This document shows, piece by piece, positions 46,595 through 55,553 of a stretch of 64,000 bases of DNA. Under the pieces are notes generated by a model, which worked only from the letters and a program-made list of their open reading frames with translations, was not told where the DNA came from and ran no database searches. The first letter of the stretch is position 1, and each line of letters begins with the position of its first letter. The DNA lies in NCBI GenBank assembly GCA_964249755.1, contig CAXUDB010000002.1, positions 1,302,001 through 1,366,000 of the forward strand, written 5' to 3'. Both the position numbers and the translations under genes were made by a program. The stretch is from Ilyomonas sp964249755 (GTDB taxonomy: Bacteria; Bacteroidota; Bacteroidia; Chitinophagales; Chitinophagaceae).

Positions 46595-47938
46595 ATGTTG
46601 AAGAGGTGGCTATACCGTTTTTCATTTTATTTCACGCGGCGTTTCTACGTCATCATCAGCAGCATTATTGCGCTTTTTATCCTTGCTTTTTTTATTGATG
46701 CGTTAATGGATATTGCGAGCATTGCCCTGCTTTGTGTATGCATTGCTTTGTTGATTGACCTTGTATTGTTGTATGCCGGTGCAATACCTGTAACGTCTGA
46801 TCGAACCTGTGCCGATCGCTTCAGCAATGGCGATGAAAATGCAGTTACACTTCGCATCAGCAACCGGCGCTCATACAAAATGAGAATCGGTGTGATTGAC
46901 GAACTGCCTTACCAGTTTGAACCGGCAAAGAAGCCGCTCTTCTTTTCCGTGAAACCTGATGAAACCATTTCTTATACTTATCACCTGAAGCCTGTTGAGC
47001 GAGGCGAATATCATTTTGGTATCATCAACCTGTTTGTCTATGGTCCGCTCTCTTTAGCTATCCGCCAGGGAAGGTCGGGCAATGAACAAACCGTTGCAGT
47101 GTATCCTTCCTTTCTGCAGATGCGTCGTTTCCAGTTGTTGTCCGTTACCAGTCAGCTTGCAGAAAAAGGCTCACGCCAGTTGCGCAAAATCGGCAGCAGC
47201 CTTGAGTTTGAGCAGATCAAAGAGTATGTGCCGGGAGATGACTACCGAACCATCAACTGGCAGGCAACGGCGCGCCGGAGCAGCCTGATGATTAACACCT
47301 TTATGGACGAGCGAAGCCAGCAGGTGATTTGCGTGATAGATAAAGGCAGGAATATGAAGATGGCGTTTGAAGGCATGACCTTGCTCGATTATGCCATCAA
47401 TGCCTCGCTCGTACTAAGCAATATCGTTTTGCTAAAGCAAGACAAAGCAGGGTTACTTACTTATGGAAAAACGATAGACCAATATTTAGCACCGGACAAA
47501 CGAAGCAGTCATATTTCACACCTTTTAGAAACTTTATATCGCCAGCAAACCCATTTTACAGACAGCAATACAGAAGCTTTGTATGCCGCTATTCGCCAGC
47601 GGGTGAAACAGCGTAGTTTGCTTATTTTATTCACCAATTTTGAAAGCATGTATGGTTTGCAGCGGCAGCTTCCTTACCTTAAAAAAATAGCTTCGTACCA
47701 TGCCCTTTTGGTTGTCTTTTTTGAAAATACCGAACTCTCTGAAACGCAGAAACAACCTGCCATTACGTTGGAAGAAGTCTATATAAAAACAATTGCCGGA
47801 AAGTTTTCTTTGGATAAAAGACAAATGGTGAAAGAACTGCAGAATGCAGGCATCATGGCACTGCTAACAGCACCGCAAAAACTTACTGCAAATGTGATTA
47901 ATAAATACATTGAAGTGAAGGCGAGGCAAATGGTGTAG
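46595..47938 (+). CDS. DUF58 domain protein, MoxR partner
   Basis: A 447-residue protein: two membrane helices near the N-terminus (FYVIISSIIALFILAFFIDA, IALLCVCIALLIDLVLLYAG), a beta-rich periplasmic or lumenal part, and the DUF58 core around 205-330 (EFEQIKEYVPGDDYRTINWQ, then ARRSSLMINTFMDERSQQVI), which is related to VWA domains. DUF58 proteins are the regular partners of MoxR ATPases. It closes the plus-strand block spoIIM-DUF4129-DUF4350-moxR-DUF58. The VWA/Bat genes that often follow are absent. Confidence 0.9.
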   Translation: MLKRWLYRFSFYFTRRFYVIISSIIALFILAFFIDALMDIASIALLCVCIALLIDLVLLYAGAIPVTSDRTCADRFSNGDENAVTLRISNRRSYKMRIGVIDELPYQFEPAKKPLFFSVKPDETISYTYHLKPVERGEYHFGIINLFVYGPLSLAIRQGRSGNEQTVAVYPSFLQMRRFQLLSVTSQLAEKGSRQLRKIGSSLEFEQIKEYVPGDDYRTINWQATARRSSLMINTFMDERSQQVICVIDKGRNMKMAFEGMTLLDYAINASLVLSNIVLLKQDKAGLLTYGKTIDQYLAPDKRSSHISHLLETLYRQQTHFTDSNTEALYAAIRQRVKQRSLLILFTNFESMYGLQRQLPYLKKIASYHALLVVFFENTELSETQKQPAITLEEVYIKTIAGKFSLDKRQMVKELQNAGIMALLTAPQKLTANVINKYIEVKARQMV

Positions 47939-48026
47939 AGCTTTCAAAATAAATTTTCACTCTCTATATAATTCAAATTGCTTCTGCCTGCACAGAGAAT
48001 AATCGTTCAATAAAAACAGAAACTGC

Positions 48027-49523
48027 TTAAATGTAATACTCGATCAATTCCTCTTCTTTTATCGCTTGTGCTCGTTTGGTTTTAATTCGGTGCGGAGCTA
48101 TTCTAACCTGTGTGCCATCGCCAGATCCATCATGCAATTGCTGCAAAAGATGCAGCGATAAACGCTCTGCCTGCACACGTAAATCCGGCACGGCCGTACT
48201 TTCCCACAAGATGCCTTTCATGTGCGAACCCAAGGTAAACAGGCGGATGGAAACATCACCTTCAGGATTGATAACCGCACCATCAAACGTAGCGTAGATA
48301 CCAAGTTTCAGCGGATCGGGTGTTAGCAGTTTGCGGGTTACAAGGTTCTTGATAAGTTCATTATCTGAACGAGAAATATCGCAAACCGGGCCGGTGCAGT
48401 TGATCACACGGTTCACTATAACACTTTCTTTCTCGCCTGTAAGTTTATTGTAGAAGCTAACCCGTACCGCTCCCGTTTCTTCTTCCATATTCAACAAATT
48501 CGCCTTCAGGCAAACCAGCTTGCCCGCAATGCGAAGTTGTTGCAGTTTGCGATGAATATGGGCGGGTATGCGATGCCGCGCAATGTTCCAGGCATACCGG
48601 AGATGACGGATGAATTGCTGTTTGTCTTCCTGTGGTAAAGCCGCCCATATTTCTCCTGTCTTTACACGTATAGAATCAATAACCGGTTCGGCCGACAAAC
48701 CAATTTTACTCACTGCTTTGATGTGCTTTTTAAAAGACGAAAACAAACTTGCTAACTGGTAAGGCGGTTTTATTTCAGGCAACATCTCTTTATACAAAAC
48801 ACCATTGCTGATGTGCGGAAGCAAAGCAAAACCGTTGGGCGATAATGAATAAATGGTGCCATTAAAATTTTCTTCCAGCAAACCTAATACGGTATCTACC
48901 ATGGTAAGTCCGTTACCAATAATCATCACAGCCTTCTCATCCGAAACTTTTACAGCATCCGGCTTCCAGGGGTTTGCATAGTAATAGTTGGATTGATAAA
49001 AATGGCTGTTGGGAATGCGAATGTTTGATGGCTTTTCGTTGCCGGTAGCCAATACAACGCAATCTGTTGCAATAGCATCCTGTTTTTGAAAATAAATAGT
49101 AGCTCCTTCGACACTAGTGGTTATATCCACTGCTTTGTCTTTGATCTCTATCACTTTCACATTAGGGTTACTACTCTTCACTTCCTGCCAGGTTTGGTGC
49201 AAATACTCGCCATATAATTTGCGGGGAACGAAAGTTCGTTCCAGCAGGTTTTCTGGCAGTGCTTTGTATTGGTCTTTGGTTTGAAGCCAGCGCAAAAAAT
49301 GCCGCAGGTCATCGGGAAAGCAACTCATATTAGAAGCAGGTACATTCAGCAGATACGCCGACGTATGAGCACTGAAAGCGACCCCTTTCGCCGTGGGAAA
49401 GTCTTCGTTTACCAGGTAAATAAGTAAGGACCGGTCTGATTTTTCGATCAGGTTAATCGCTGTCATCAGGCCGCAAAATCCGCCTCCGATAATGGCAACC
49501 GCAGGTGCAGGATGTGTTGTCAT
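48027..49523 (-). CDS. FAD/NAD(P)-binding oxidoreductase
   Basis: A 498-residue protein with an N-terminal FAD-binding Rossmann motif (VAIIGGGFCGLMTAINLIEK, GxGxxG), the sequence GVAFSAHTSAYLLNVPASNM that marks the FAD-NAD(P)-binding family of HpnW/YdhS-like proteins, a second dinucleotide site (VMIIGNGLTMVDTVLGLLEE) and a C-terminal RVINCTGPVCDISRSDNEL. Similar proteins are flavoproteins of unknown substrate, some implicated in N-hydroxylation or hydroxyacylglutathione-type reactions. It is a lone minus-strand gene. Confidence 0.85.
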   Translation of the reverse strand: MTTHPAPAVAIIGGGFCGLMTAINLIEKSDRSLLIYLVNEDFPTAKGVAFSAHTSAYLLNVPASNMSCFPDDLRHFLRWLQTKDQYKALPENLLERTFVPRKLYGEYLHQTWQEVKSSNPNVKVIEIKDKAVDITTSVEGATIYFQKQDAIATDCVVLATGNEKPSNIRIPNSHFYQSNYYYANPWKPDAVKVSDEKAVMIIGNGLTMVDTVLGLLEENFNGTIYSLSPNGFALLPHISNGVLYKEMLPEIKPPYQLASLFSSFKKHIKAVSKIGLSAEPVIDSIRVKTGEIWAALPQEDKQQFIRHLRYAWNIARHRIPAHIHRKLQQLRIAGKLVCLKANLLNMEEETGAVRVSFYNKLTGEKESVIVNRVINCTGPVCDISRSDNELIKNLVTRKLLTPDPLKLGIYATFDGAVINPEGDVSIRLFTLGSHMKGILWESTAVPDLRVQAERLSLHLLQQLHDGSGDGTQVRIAPHRIKTKRAQAIKEEELIEYYI

Positions 49524-49845
49524 ACAATTGAATTTCGCATAAAAATAAGGGCTACCAATCTATTGTTTTTGTGGACAAATTGAAAAGCACTCCCGAAACA
49601 CATTTTCCTTCACCAACTTCAGTTAATGCGGATATAGGAAAAAGCTTTTTCTATACCGTCATTACTATTTAAATTGCACTCAATAGCTTTGCTTACCTTA
49701 CCAACAAAGAATTTAAAGCTCGCGTGACGATAAACGATATCCGGTTCGACCTATTCCTGCAACATGCGCCGCCCACCATAATAGCCGTCAAACCAGCATA
49801 CCTGAAAACAACAGAAAACAACATTGAAAGATGTTAGTCTTTTGA
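49524..49845. other. Intergenic region with no gene seen
   Basis: About 320 bases between the oxidoreductase and the kinase remnant. It contains no convincing open frame. The right part (about 49725-49845) could be an older, unrecognisable part of the decayed kinase gene. Confidence 0.4.
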
Positions 49846-49849
49846 ACCT

Positions 49850-50165
49850 ATCAGCCTGCATGCCCATTATGAAAAAATCGGGTAGGTGATCAATAATTTT
49901 ATAACGAATGCTGTAAAATATTCCAGCAGAGGAAATCAAATATTGAAATTAAATGTGTAAAAGACAATGGACTTGGTATTGCACCGGAAGACATAGAGCG
50001 GTTGTTTGACCGCTTCTACCGGGTAGAGAATAGGGAGAATGCGACGATACCCGGTCTTGGAGTAAGCTTGTATTTATGCGCCGAAATTGTGTAGCGGCAC
50101 GGCGGGTAAACCGGTATGGAAAGTAAACTGAACAAAGGCAGTACCTCTATTTTATATTACTGTTG
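49850..50165 (+). pseudogene. Remnant of a sensor histidine kinase (ATPase domain)
   Basis: The plus strand still reads as the ATP-binding end of a two-component kinase, but in pieces. An N-box-like piece, VINNFITNAVKYSSRGNQ, is preceded by an in-frame TAG and separated by a frameshift from KDNGLGIAPEDIERLFDRFY (G1 and F boxes) and ENATIPGLGVSLYLCAEIV (G2 box), which is followed in frame by TAG and, four codons on, TAA, before MESKLNKGSTSILYY. At least one frameshift and three stops show that it is dead. Sensor and dimerisation parts are not recognisable upstream, and no response-regulator gene is near. Confidence 0.7.
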
Positions 50166-50267
50166 GAAGAAGTTTGAGACTGCCTTTGATAACAGAATTG
50201 ACAATAACCTATAGACCACATCAAAGCATCGCAGTTAAGATCGAGAGCAAGTGGCCCAAGTTTGCAA

Positions 50268-50429
50268 CTAACAGAAGGCTTCTTTCATATACACATCGGG
50301 CAAAGCCGATTCATCTTCTTTACGTAACCTTAGAATCATTAGTAAACTGATAACATTCATAAACAAGAGAGAAGAAACAACGATAATAAAAAACAGTATC
50401 GCTTTGCCGAAGTAAGATATTGATTTCAT
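50268..50429 (-). CDS. Small single-helix membrane protein (53 aa)
   Basis: A minus-strand frame from ATG 50429 to TAG 50268-50270 encodes 53 residues: a short basic start, one strong membrane helix (ILFFIIVVSSLLFMNVISLL, then MILRLRK) and an acidic tail (EDESALPDVYMKEAFC). Orientation would follow the positive-inside rule with the tail after the RLRK in the cytoplasm. It resembles no named family; composition makes a real small protein plausible but not certain. Confidence 0.4.
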   Translation of the reverse strand: MKSISYFGKAILFFIIVVSSLLFMNVISLLMILRLRKEDESALPDVYMKEAFC

Positions 50430-50588
50430 AGAATGGATTTTAAAATGATATTGCAGTGCAAATAAATCGTGACATCATGGGTTTCAAGCGACATGCCTCA
50501 ATTTAAAATATTGGTAATGAACATTTTAATCACGATAAATTCCAGACTGTCGTTTCAATTTTGGAAAATTTTTATTGTAAAGGGAAAT

Positions 50589-50616
50589 AAAAAAGCGCGG
50601 CAGATAATTGCCGCGC
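50589..50616 (-). terminator. Terminator of the tmRNA gene
   Basis: An 8-bp GC-rich stem (GCGCGGCA / TGCCGCGC, arms 50595-50602 and 50609-50616) is followed on the minus strand by TTTTTTATTT. It starts 16 bases after the tmRNA 3' end. Confidence 0.85.
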
Positions 50617-50631
50617 TTGCCAGGAAAAATG

Positions 50632-51005
50632 TGGAGCTGAGGGGAGTCGAACCCCTGTCCAAACATCATTACCATAAGCTTTCTACATGCTTAGCCCTTA
50701 CTTATTTGTCGGGAGGCAACAGGATAAGTGCAAACCAACTGCTTCCTTAGCTGAATAATTCTTATGCCTTCATCACAGCCTTTGAAGACGGCAACTCCTT
50801 ATTGTTGTTGTGTCGGCGGCAGAGCGCGGCAGGGAGTAAGCCATGCTCACGCGGCCCGAATGACTATCTAATCACTGATTAGGCAGCCATGGCATACTGT
50901 GTATTGCCATTTAGTGTTTGAATCTTCAGATTAAAGTGCTAATGATACAACGCACTGCATGCTTACACCTACCGTAGCGTATGCTGTCAAAACCAATACA
51001 GCCCC
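50632..51005 (-). ncRNA. ssrA: Transfer-messenger RNA (tmRNA, ssrA)
   Basis: tmRNA frees ribosomes stalled on broken mRNAs and adds a degradation tag. The 374-nt minus-strand gene has a 7-bp acceptor stem (GGGGCTG with CAGCTCC), a T-arm GAGGGGTTCGACTCCCCTC at its 3' side and no encoded CCA. An internal frame ending GCT GCC TAA gives the tag peptide, read as GNTQYAMAA with GGC as the likely resume codon; an AMAA or ALAA end is usual in Bacteroidota. A -7 box lies upstream and a terminator downstream. It is divergent from the MutS-like gene. The resume codon is inferred. Confidence 0.95.
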
Positions 51006-51008
51006 GTA

Positions 51009-51029
51009 GTCCCAATGTAAGATTGGGAC
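51009..51029 (-). repeat. Hairpin in the 5' leader of tmRNA
   Basis: A perfect 8-bp inverted repeat (GTCCCAAT / ATTGGGAC) with a 5-base loop ends 3 bases before the mature tmRNA 5' end. With a transcript starting near 51025 it would lie in the leader removed by RNase P, or limit the transcript start. Confidence 0.5.
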
Positions 51030-51031
51030 AG

Positions 51032-51039
51032 CAAATTTA
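51032..51039 (-). promoter_or_regulatory. -7 box of the tmRNA promoter
   Basis: TAAATTTG on the minus strand (51039-51032) fully matches TAnnTTTG, 27 bases before the mature tmRNA 5' end. No clear TTG is found at 19-21 bases further out. Confidence 0.5.
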
Positions 51040-51098
51040 TATAATCTTGTGTCTGTTTTGCAGAAAAGAGATAAAAAGCTGCGCTAAAATTTATAGGT

Positions 51099-52907
51099 AT
51101 GACAAAGGAAGAAACCACGGAAGCTTTTTACCGGAACAGAACCGGTGAGCTGAAAAAGTTATTACAGATTGTGCAGCAAAGGAGAAAACGCATTGCCTGG
51201 CTGCGCCTGTTTGTTGCCTTGCTTACTTTTCTGGTATTGTATAAAACATGGAATCTTGTTTCTATTGGAATTTTATTGTTTGAAGCCGTTGCTGGCTTAG
51301 CTGTTTTTTTATACATAGTTTCGAAAGATGCAAACAGCAAAGAAGAAGCAGAAAACCTACAATGGCTAATTCACATTAATGAAGAAGAAATCAAAATTGG
51401 GAAAGGCGACTACCGGCATCGTTATTCAGGTATGGAATATCTTCCTTCAGAACATACTTATGCTGCGGACTTAGACTTACTTGGTGATGCTTCCTTATAT
51501 CAATACCTCAACCGCTGCACATCGCAACAGGGAAAAGGGTTGTTAGCCAATCGCCTTCTCCATCCTTCTTTAAAAGAAAAAGTTGAAGCTGAACAGGAAG
51601 CAGCCGGTGACTTAAAAACCAAGATAGAATTCATACAGCAGATGCAGGCTTTCGGTTTGGCAAACCCGGTAACAAACAGCACAGAAAAAAAGATAGGTAC
51701 ATGGCTGAAAATGCAAAGTGTGTTTAGCGCAAGAAAGTGGTATTGGCTTTCCATGGCTTTCCCTTTTCTTACGCTCGCTTTTATTGGTTTATACCTGTAT
51801 AGTCTTATTCCATCATCATTGTTTTTAGGGCTGATGTTTCTTTGTTATCTCACCGCTTTCGGCATCAGCGCTAAAATCAGTCACACGTATGAAACACTAT
51901 CCCAGCTTACGCCTGAAATAGAAACCTTACAAAAGCAACTAAACTTAATCGAAGAACAAAATTTCAACAGCAAAAAAAGCAAATTACTTCAACAGTATCT
52001 TATCAGCAGTAGTGGAAAGTCAACTTCTGCCGAACTGAAATATTTATACGGTATCCTTAATCGCTTCGACATCCGGTTAAACCATTTCGCTTTCTTTTTT
52101 CTTAACACACTTTTCTTATGGGATTTGCACCAGCTTCTCGCTCTGAACCGCTGGAAAGAAAGAAACCAGCCGAACATAACGAATTGGTTTGTTGTAATTG
52201 CTGAAATGGAATATTCAGACACGCTTGCTATCTTGTCTTTTAACCATCCGGATTGGTGTAAGCCAATCATTACAGATCGTTTTTTTCACTTTCAAGCTTC
52301 TGCCGTTGGTCATCCATTAATACAAAAAGAAGCCCGCGTTGATAACTCTTTCCACTTGGAAGGTAAAGGGAAAGTTGCCGTTATTACCGGTTCGAATATG
52401 GGTGGCAAAAGCACCTTTTTGAGAAGTCTGGGCATAAATGCGGTATTGGCATTGATGGGTGCGAATGCTTCTGCAGAAAGCCTTTCCCTATCGGTTATGA
52501 ACCTCATGAGCAGCATGAGGGTATCGGATAATTTATCGGAAAGCGCCTCTACATTTTATGCGGAATTGAAAAAACTAAAAACCATAATTGAGGCCACCAA
52601 TGCGCATCAGGAAGTATTTATTCTGTTGGATGAAATATTGCGCGGCACAAATTCTTTAGACAGGCACACCGGATCGGTGGCGCTGCTAAAGCAATTAATA
52701 CAAAAAGAGGCGGTAGCTGTGATTGCTACGCACGACGTTGAATTGGCGAAGCTGAAAGAAACATATACTGAAGCGATTGAAAATTATCATTTTGATGTAC
52801 AGGCAGAAGGCAACGAGCTGTATTTTGATTATAAGCTGAAAGAGGGGATTTGCCAAAGCCTCAATGCTTCTATTCTGATGAAAAACATCGGTATCGAAAT
52901 GGAATAA
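51099..52907 (+). CDS. Membrane-anchored MutS-family ATPase
   Basis: A 602-residue protein that combines membrane helices with the MutS ATPase. Two helices near the N-terminus (LRLFVALLTFLVLYKTW, ISIGILLFEAVAGLAVFLYI) and two in the middle (WLSMAFPFLTLAFIGLYLYS, LFLGLMFLCYLTAFGISA) flank clamp-like helical domains. The C-terminal ATPase has Walker A GSNMGGKSTFLRSLGINA near residue 430, then SSMRVSDNLSESASTFYAEL, Walker B EVFILLDEILRGTNSLDRHT and VAVIATHDVEL. The mismatch-reading domain I of MutS is missing. Similar proteins are common in Bacteroidota and have no known function; a DNA repair role in the membrane is doubtful. Confidence 0.88.
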   Translation: MTKEETTEAFYRNRTGELKKLLQIVQQRRKRIAWLRLFVALLTFLVLYKTWNLVSIGILLFEAVAGLAVFLYIVSKDANSKEEAENLQWLIHINEEEIKIGKGDYRHRYSGMEYLPSEHTYAADLDLLGDASLYQYLNRCTSQQGKGLLANRLLHPSLKEKVEAEQEAAGDLKTKIEFIQQMQAFGLANPVTNSTEKKIGTWLKMQSVFSARKWYWLSMAFPFLTLAFIGLYLYSLIPSSLFLGLMFLCYLTAFGISAKISHTYETLSQLTPEIETLQKQLNLIEEQNFNSKKSKLLQQYLISSSGKSTSAELKYLYGILNRFDIRLNHFAFFFLNTLFLWDLHQLLALNRWKERNQPNITNWFVVIAEMEYSDTLAILSFNHPDWCKPIITDRFFHFQASAVGHPLIQKEARVDNSFHLEGKGKVAVITGSNMGGKSTFLRSLGINAVLALMGANASAESLSLSVMNLMSSMRVSDNLSESASTFYAELKKLKTIIEATNAHQEVFILLDEILRGTNSLDRHTGSVALLKQLIQKEAVAVIATHDVELAKLKETYTEAIENYHFDVQAEGNELYFDYKLKEGICQSLNASILMKNIGIEME

Positions 52908-52910
52908 AAA

Positions 52911-53519
52911 CTATTGGTTTAGCAACATCTGCGCATTAAACAATGAGCTTCGTATATCTACTTTTGTACAAATCCCGTTAGAATAATAATAGACATTCGA
53001 TCCTCCTTCCGGCAAATCGACTTCATAACTATGCGCCTCCAATACGATGAGAGGAAGTTGTTTCAGGTAGTAATTACTATATACTTGCTTAACGCCTGTC
53101 GGTTCTCTGAAATAGAGCTGAGAAAAATCGTAAACAATTTCTTTCTCGTTTAGCGTATCCGTTTTTTCGTCGTCTGAAACCAGATAAGAATCATTCATAG
53201 CCCGCGTTTGCCGGTAGGCTTTTGGCTTGTCGTTAATAATGCGACGAGATGAAGAAGCTACCAGTTTTTTGTCGTGATATTGGGCTTCTTCCTGAACATT
53301 TACTTTCACCGTCATCAGCAGTCTTGTAGTTACGCTTGAGACAACAGAATACTTGCTATCCCTGCCGGAAATTGTTTGATTGATCTGCATTTTTCCTACT
53401 GTATCGCCTTTGCTAATAATACTGAAATTCAGATTTTTCTGCTGCGCAAAAGTATTTTTACTCATAAAAAAAAACAGAAGAATAAAAAGAATTTGAATGC
53501 GGTTTATAAACAATTTCAT
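52911..53519 (-). CDS. Exported DUF6134-type protein
   Basis: From ATG 53519 the protein has 202 residues and begins with a signal peptide (FINRIQILFILLFFFMSKNT, then FAQQ). The mature part is beta-rich (NFSIISKGDTVGKMQINQTI, SVVSSVTTRLLMTVKVNVQE, EKEIVYDFSQLYFREPTGVK) and fits the DUF6134 family of Bacteroidota periplasmic proteins of unknown role, possibly with a lipocalin-like barrel. The frame is open for 31 further codons upstream, but these come before the signal peptide. It faces the MutS-like gene tail to tail with a 3-base gap. Confidence 0.65.
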   Translation of the reverse strand: MKLFINRIQILFILLFFFMSKNTFAQQKNLNFSIISKGDTVGKMQINQTISGRDSKYSVVSSVTTRLLMTVKVNVQEEAQYHDKKLVASSSRRIINDKPKAYRQTRAMNDSYLVSDDEKTDTLNEKEIVYDFSQLYFREPTGVKQVYSNYYLKQLPLIVLEAHSYEVDLPEGGSNVYYYSNGICTKVDIRSSLFNAQMLLNQ

Positions 53520-53900
53520 GGTGCTGCCAATGATAAATGATGAGTATGTTTCTAACGCTTTGACAGCCCGGTTTGTTACAGTGGTAAGATAAAATGCTAC
53601 ATTGTTATTCATTTACATCCCGCAACAACTTTTGCAATTCTTTTTTGTACGCATTTATATACATAAGTTTTCTGATTCTGTGTCTTTTATAAATGTCTTG
53701 AACGTAATAATTTTGCAGGTTATCCACATTTTATAAAAAGCGATGTTTGAGGTCGCTTTGTTTTGCCCTATTTTTGCCCGACCTCCACATAAGAATGAAG
53801 CCGGTTTAATTCAAGTCCGGCAATTGTCCTGGTCATGCAAGTTCTCTTATCATTTTCGCAATCATATTTACAGTAGTTACGTTTCGTAAAACCATAGCAT
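53520..53900. other. Intergenic region with the pyrG promoter
   Basis: 381 bases between divergent genes. Besides the promoter at 53747-53776 there is one perfect DnaA-box-like nonamer (TTATCCACA, 53720-53728), which may be chance. No gene is seen. Confidence 0.6.
53747..53776 (+). promoter_or_regulatory. Promoter of pyrG
   Basis: TTG (53747-53749), a spacer of exactly 19 bases and TATTTTTG (53769-53776) match the Bacteroidota promoter consensus in full. Transcription would start near 53783, giving a leader of about 118 bases, long enough for attenuation-type control of pyrG. Confidence 0.75.
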
Positions 53901-55553
53901 ATGGCTAAATATATTTTTGTTACCGGCGGTGTAACGAGCAGTTTAGGAAAAGGAATTATTGCGGCTTCATTAGCTAAATTGCTGCAATCGCGTGGCTTCC
54001 GTGTTACCATACAGAAGTTCGATCCTTATATTAATATTGATCCGGGTACGCTGAATCCTTACGAGCACGGCGAATGTTATGTAACCGAAGACGGTGCTGA
54101 AACGGATCTCGATCTCGGACACTATGAACGCTTCCTGAACATTTTTACTTCACAGGCAAACAATGTAACCACAGGGCGCATCTACCAAACCGTTATTAAC
54201 CGCGAACGCGAAGGTGCTTTTCTGGGTAAAACGGTTCAGGTAATTCCTCACATAACGGACGAAATCAAACGCCGCATGTTGCTGCTGGGCAATGATGGCA
54301 GGTTCGATATTATTATCACAGAAATCGGCGGAACGGTTGGCGATATTGAAAGTCTTCCTTTTATTGAAGCCGTGCGGCAAATACAGTGGGAACTGCCGGA
54401 AGATGATGTCGTTGTGATTCATCTTACACTCATACCTTACCTGAAAGCAGCCAAAGAATTAAAAACAAAACCCACGCAGCATAGTGTAAAAATGCTGAGT
54501 GAAACCGGTGTTCATCCCGACGTACTTGTGTGCCGCACCGAAGAGCATCTTGGCGCCGATATACGCCGGAAGATCGCTTTGTTTTGCAATGTAAAACCCG
54601 ATGCTGTAATTGAAGCGATGGATGCTTCTACCATTTACGAAGTACCTATGCTGATGCTTCGCGAAAAGCTGGATGTTTATTGTTTAAAGAAGCTTGGTAT
54701 CTCCGTTTTCCCGGAACCGCAGTTAGACAAGTGGAAGCATTTCTTAGATCGTCTCAATCATCCAAAGAATAAAATTACCATTGGTTTGATCGGGAAATAC
54801 ATTGAGTTGCAGGATGCTTATAAATCCATTCTCGAAAGCTTTATTCACGCAGGCGCCATGAATGAAGTGAAAGTACAGGTAGTGGATGTTCACAGTGAGT
54901 ATATCAGCAAAGACAATGTAGCCGAAAAACTGGAGGGGTTAGACGGCTTGCTGGTAGCACCCGGCTTTGGCAACCGTGGCATTGATGGAAAGATTGCATC
55001 GGTTCAATATGCGCGCGAACAGGGATTGCCATTCTTTGGTATTTGCCTTGGAATGCAAATGGCTGTAATTGAATTTGCAAGGAATGTGCTGGGGTTGAAG
55101 AAGGCACACTCTACCGAGATGGACGTGGCTACCGCCGACCCTGTTATCAATATGATGGAAATGCAGAAGAAGATTAAGATGATGGGTGGAACCATGCGAC
55201 TGGGCGCTTATCCCTGCGTAATTAAGCCTGGTACGTTAGCCGAAAAAATTTACAACGAAAACCGCATTACGGAAAGACACCGCCATCGTTATGAATTTAA
55301 CAATGATTACCTGGAAAGGTTTGAAGAAAAAGGTATGATTGCCAGTGGCATCAACCCGGATACTAACCTTGTTGAAATTATGGAAATCCCGGATCATCCG
55401 TTTTTCATCGGTGTGCAATATCACCCCGAATTAAAAAGCACTGTAGAGCGCCCCGCGCCCTTGTTTGTTGACTTTGTGGCCGCAGCAAAAAAACACAATG
55501 AAGACCGCGCAAAAGTTCAGATTCCGTTGCTGGAAGGAGAACCGGTTAATTAA
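53901..55553 (+). CDS. pyrG: CTP synthase
   Basis: PyrG makes CTP from UTP, ATP and glutamine. Its 550 residues show the synthetase domain (KYIFVTGGVTSSLGKGIIAA, P-loop; then GTVGDIESLPFIEAVRQIQW) and the class I glutamine amidotransferase domain (FFGICLGMQMAVIEFARNVL with the catalytic Cys near 380, and the His-x-Glu end FIGVQYHPELKS). Length is normal. It has a strong promoter and a leader of about 118 bases. No yidC or other usual Bacteroidota neighbour follows in the window. Confidence 0.97.
   Translation: MAKYIFVTGGVTSSLGKGIIAASLAKLLQSRGFRVTIQKFDPYINIDPGTLNPYEHGECYVTEDGAETDLDLGHYERFLNIFTSQANNVTTGRIYQTVINREREGAFLGKTVQVIPHITDEIKRRMLLLGNDGRFDIIITEIGGTVGDIESLPFIEAVRQIQWELPEDDVVVIHLTLIPYLKAAKELKTKPTQHSVKMLSETGVHPDVLVCRTEEHLGADIRRKIALFCNVKPDAVIEAMDASTIYEVPMLMLREKLDVYCLKKLGISVFPEPQLDKWKHFLDRLNHPKNKITIGLIGKYIELQDAYKSILESFIHAGAMNEVKVQVVDVHSEYISKDNVAEKLEGLDGLLVAPGFGNRGIDGKIASVQYAREQGLPFFGICLGMQMAVIEFARNVLGLKKAHSTEMDVATADPVINMMEMQKKIKMMGGTMRLGAYPCVIKPGTLAEKIYNENRITERHRHRYEFNNDYLERFEEKGMIASGINPDTNLVEIMEIPDHPFFIGVQYHPELKSTVERPAPLFVDFVAAAKKHNEDRAKVQIPLLEGEPVN

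Noticed and set aside
53720..53728. Perfect DnaA-box nonamer TTATCCACA upstream of pyrG, with parAB about 16 kb away, as a hint of a replication origin
   Set aside because: Only one box is present, there is no cluster, dnaA gene or AT-rich unwinding region, and one such nonamer per window is about what chance gives.
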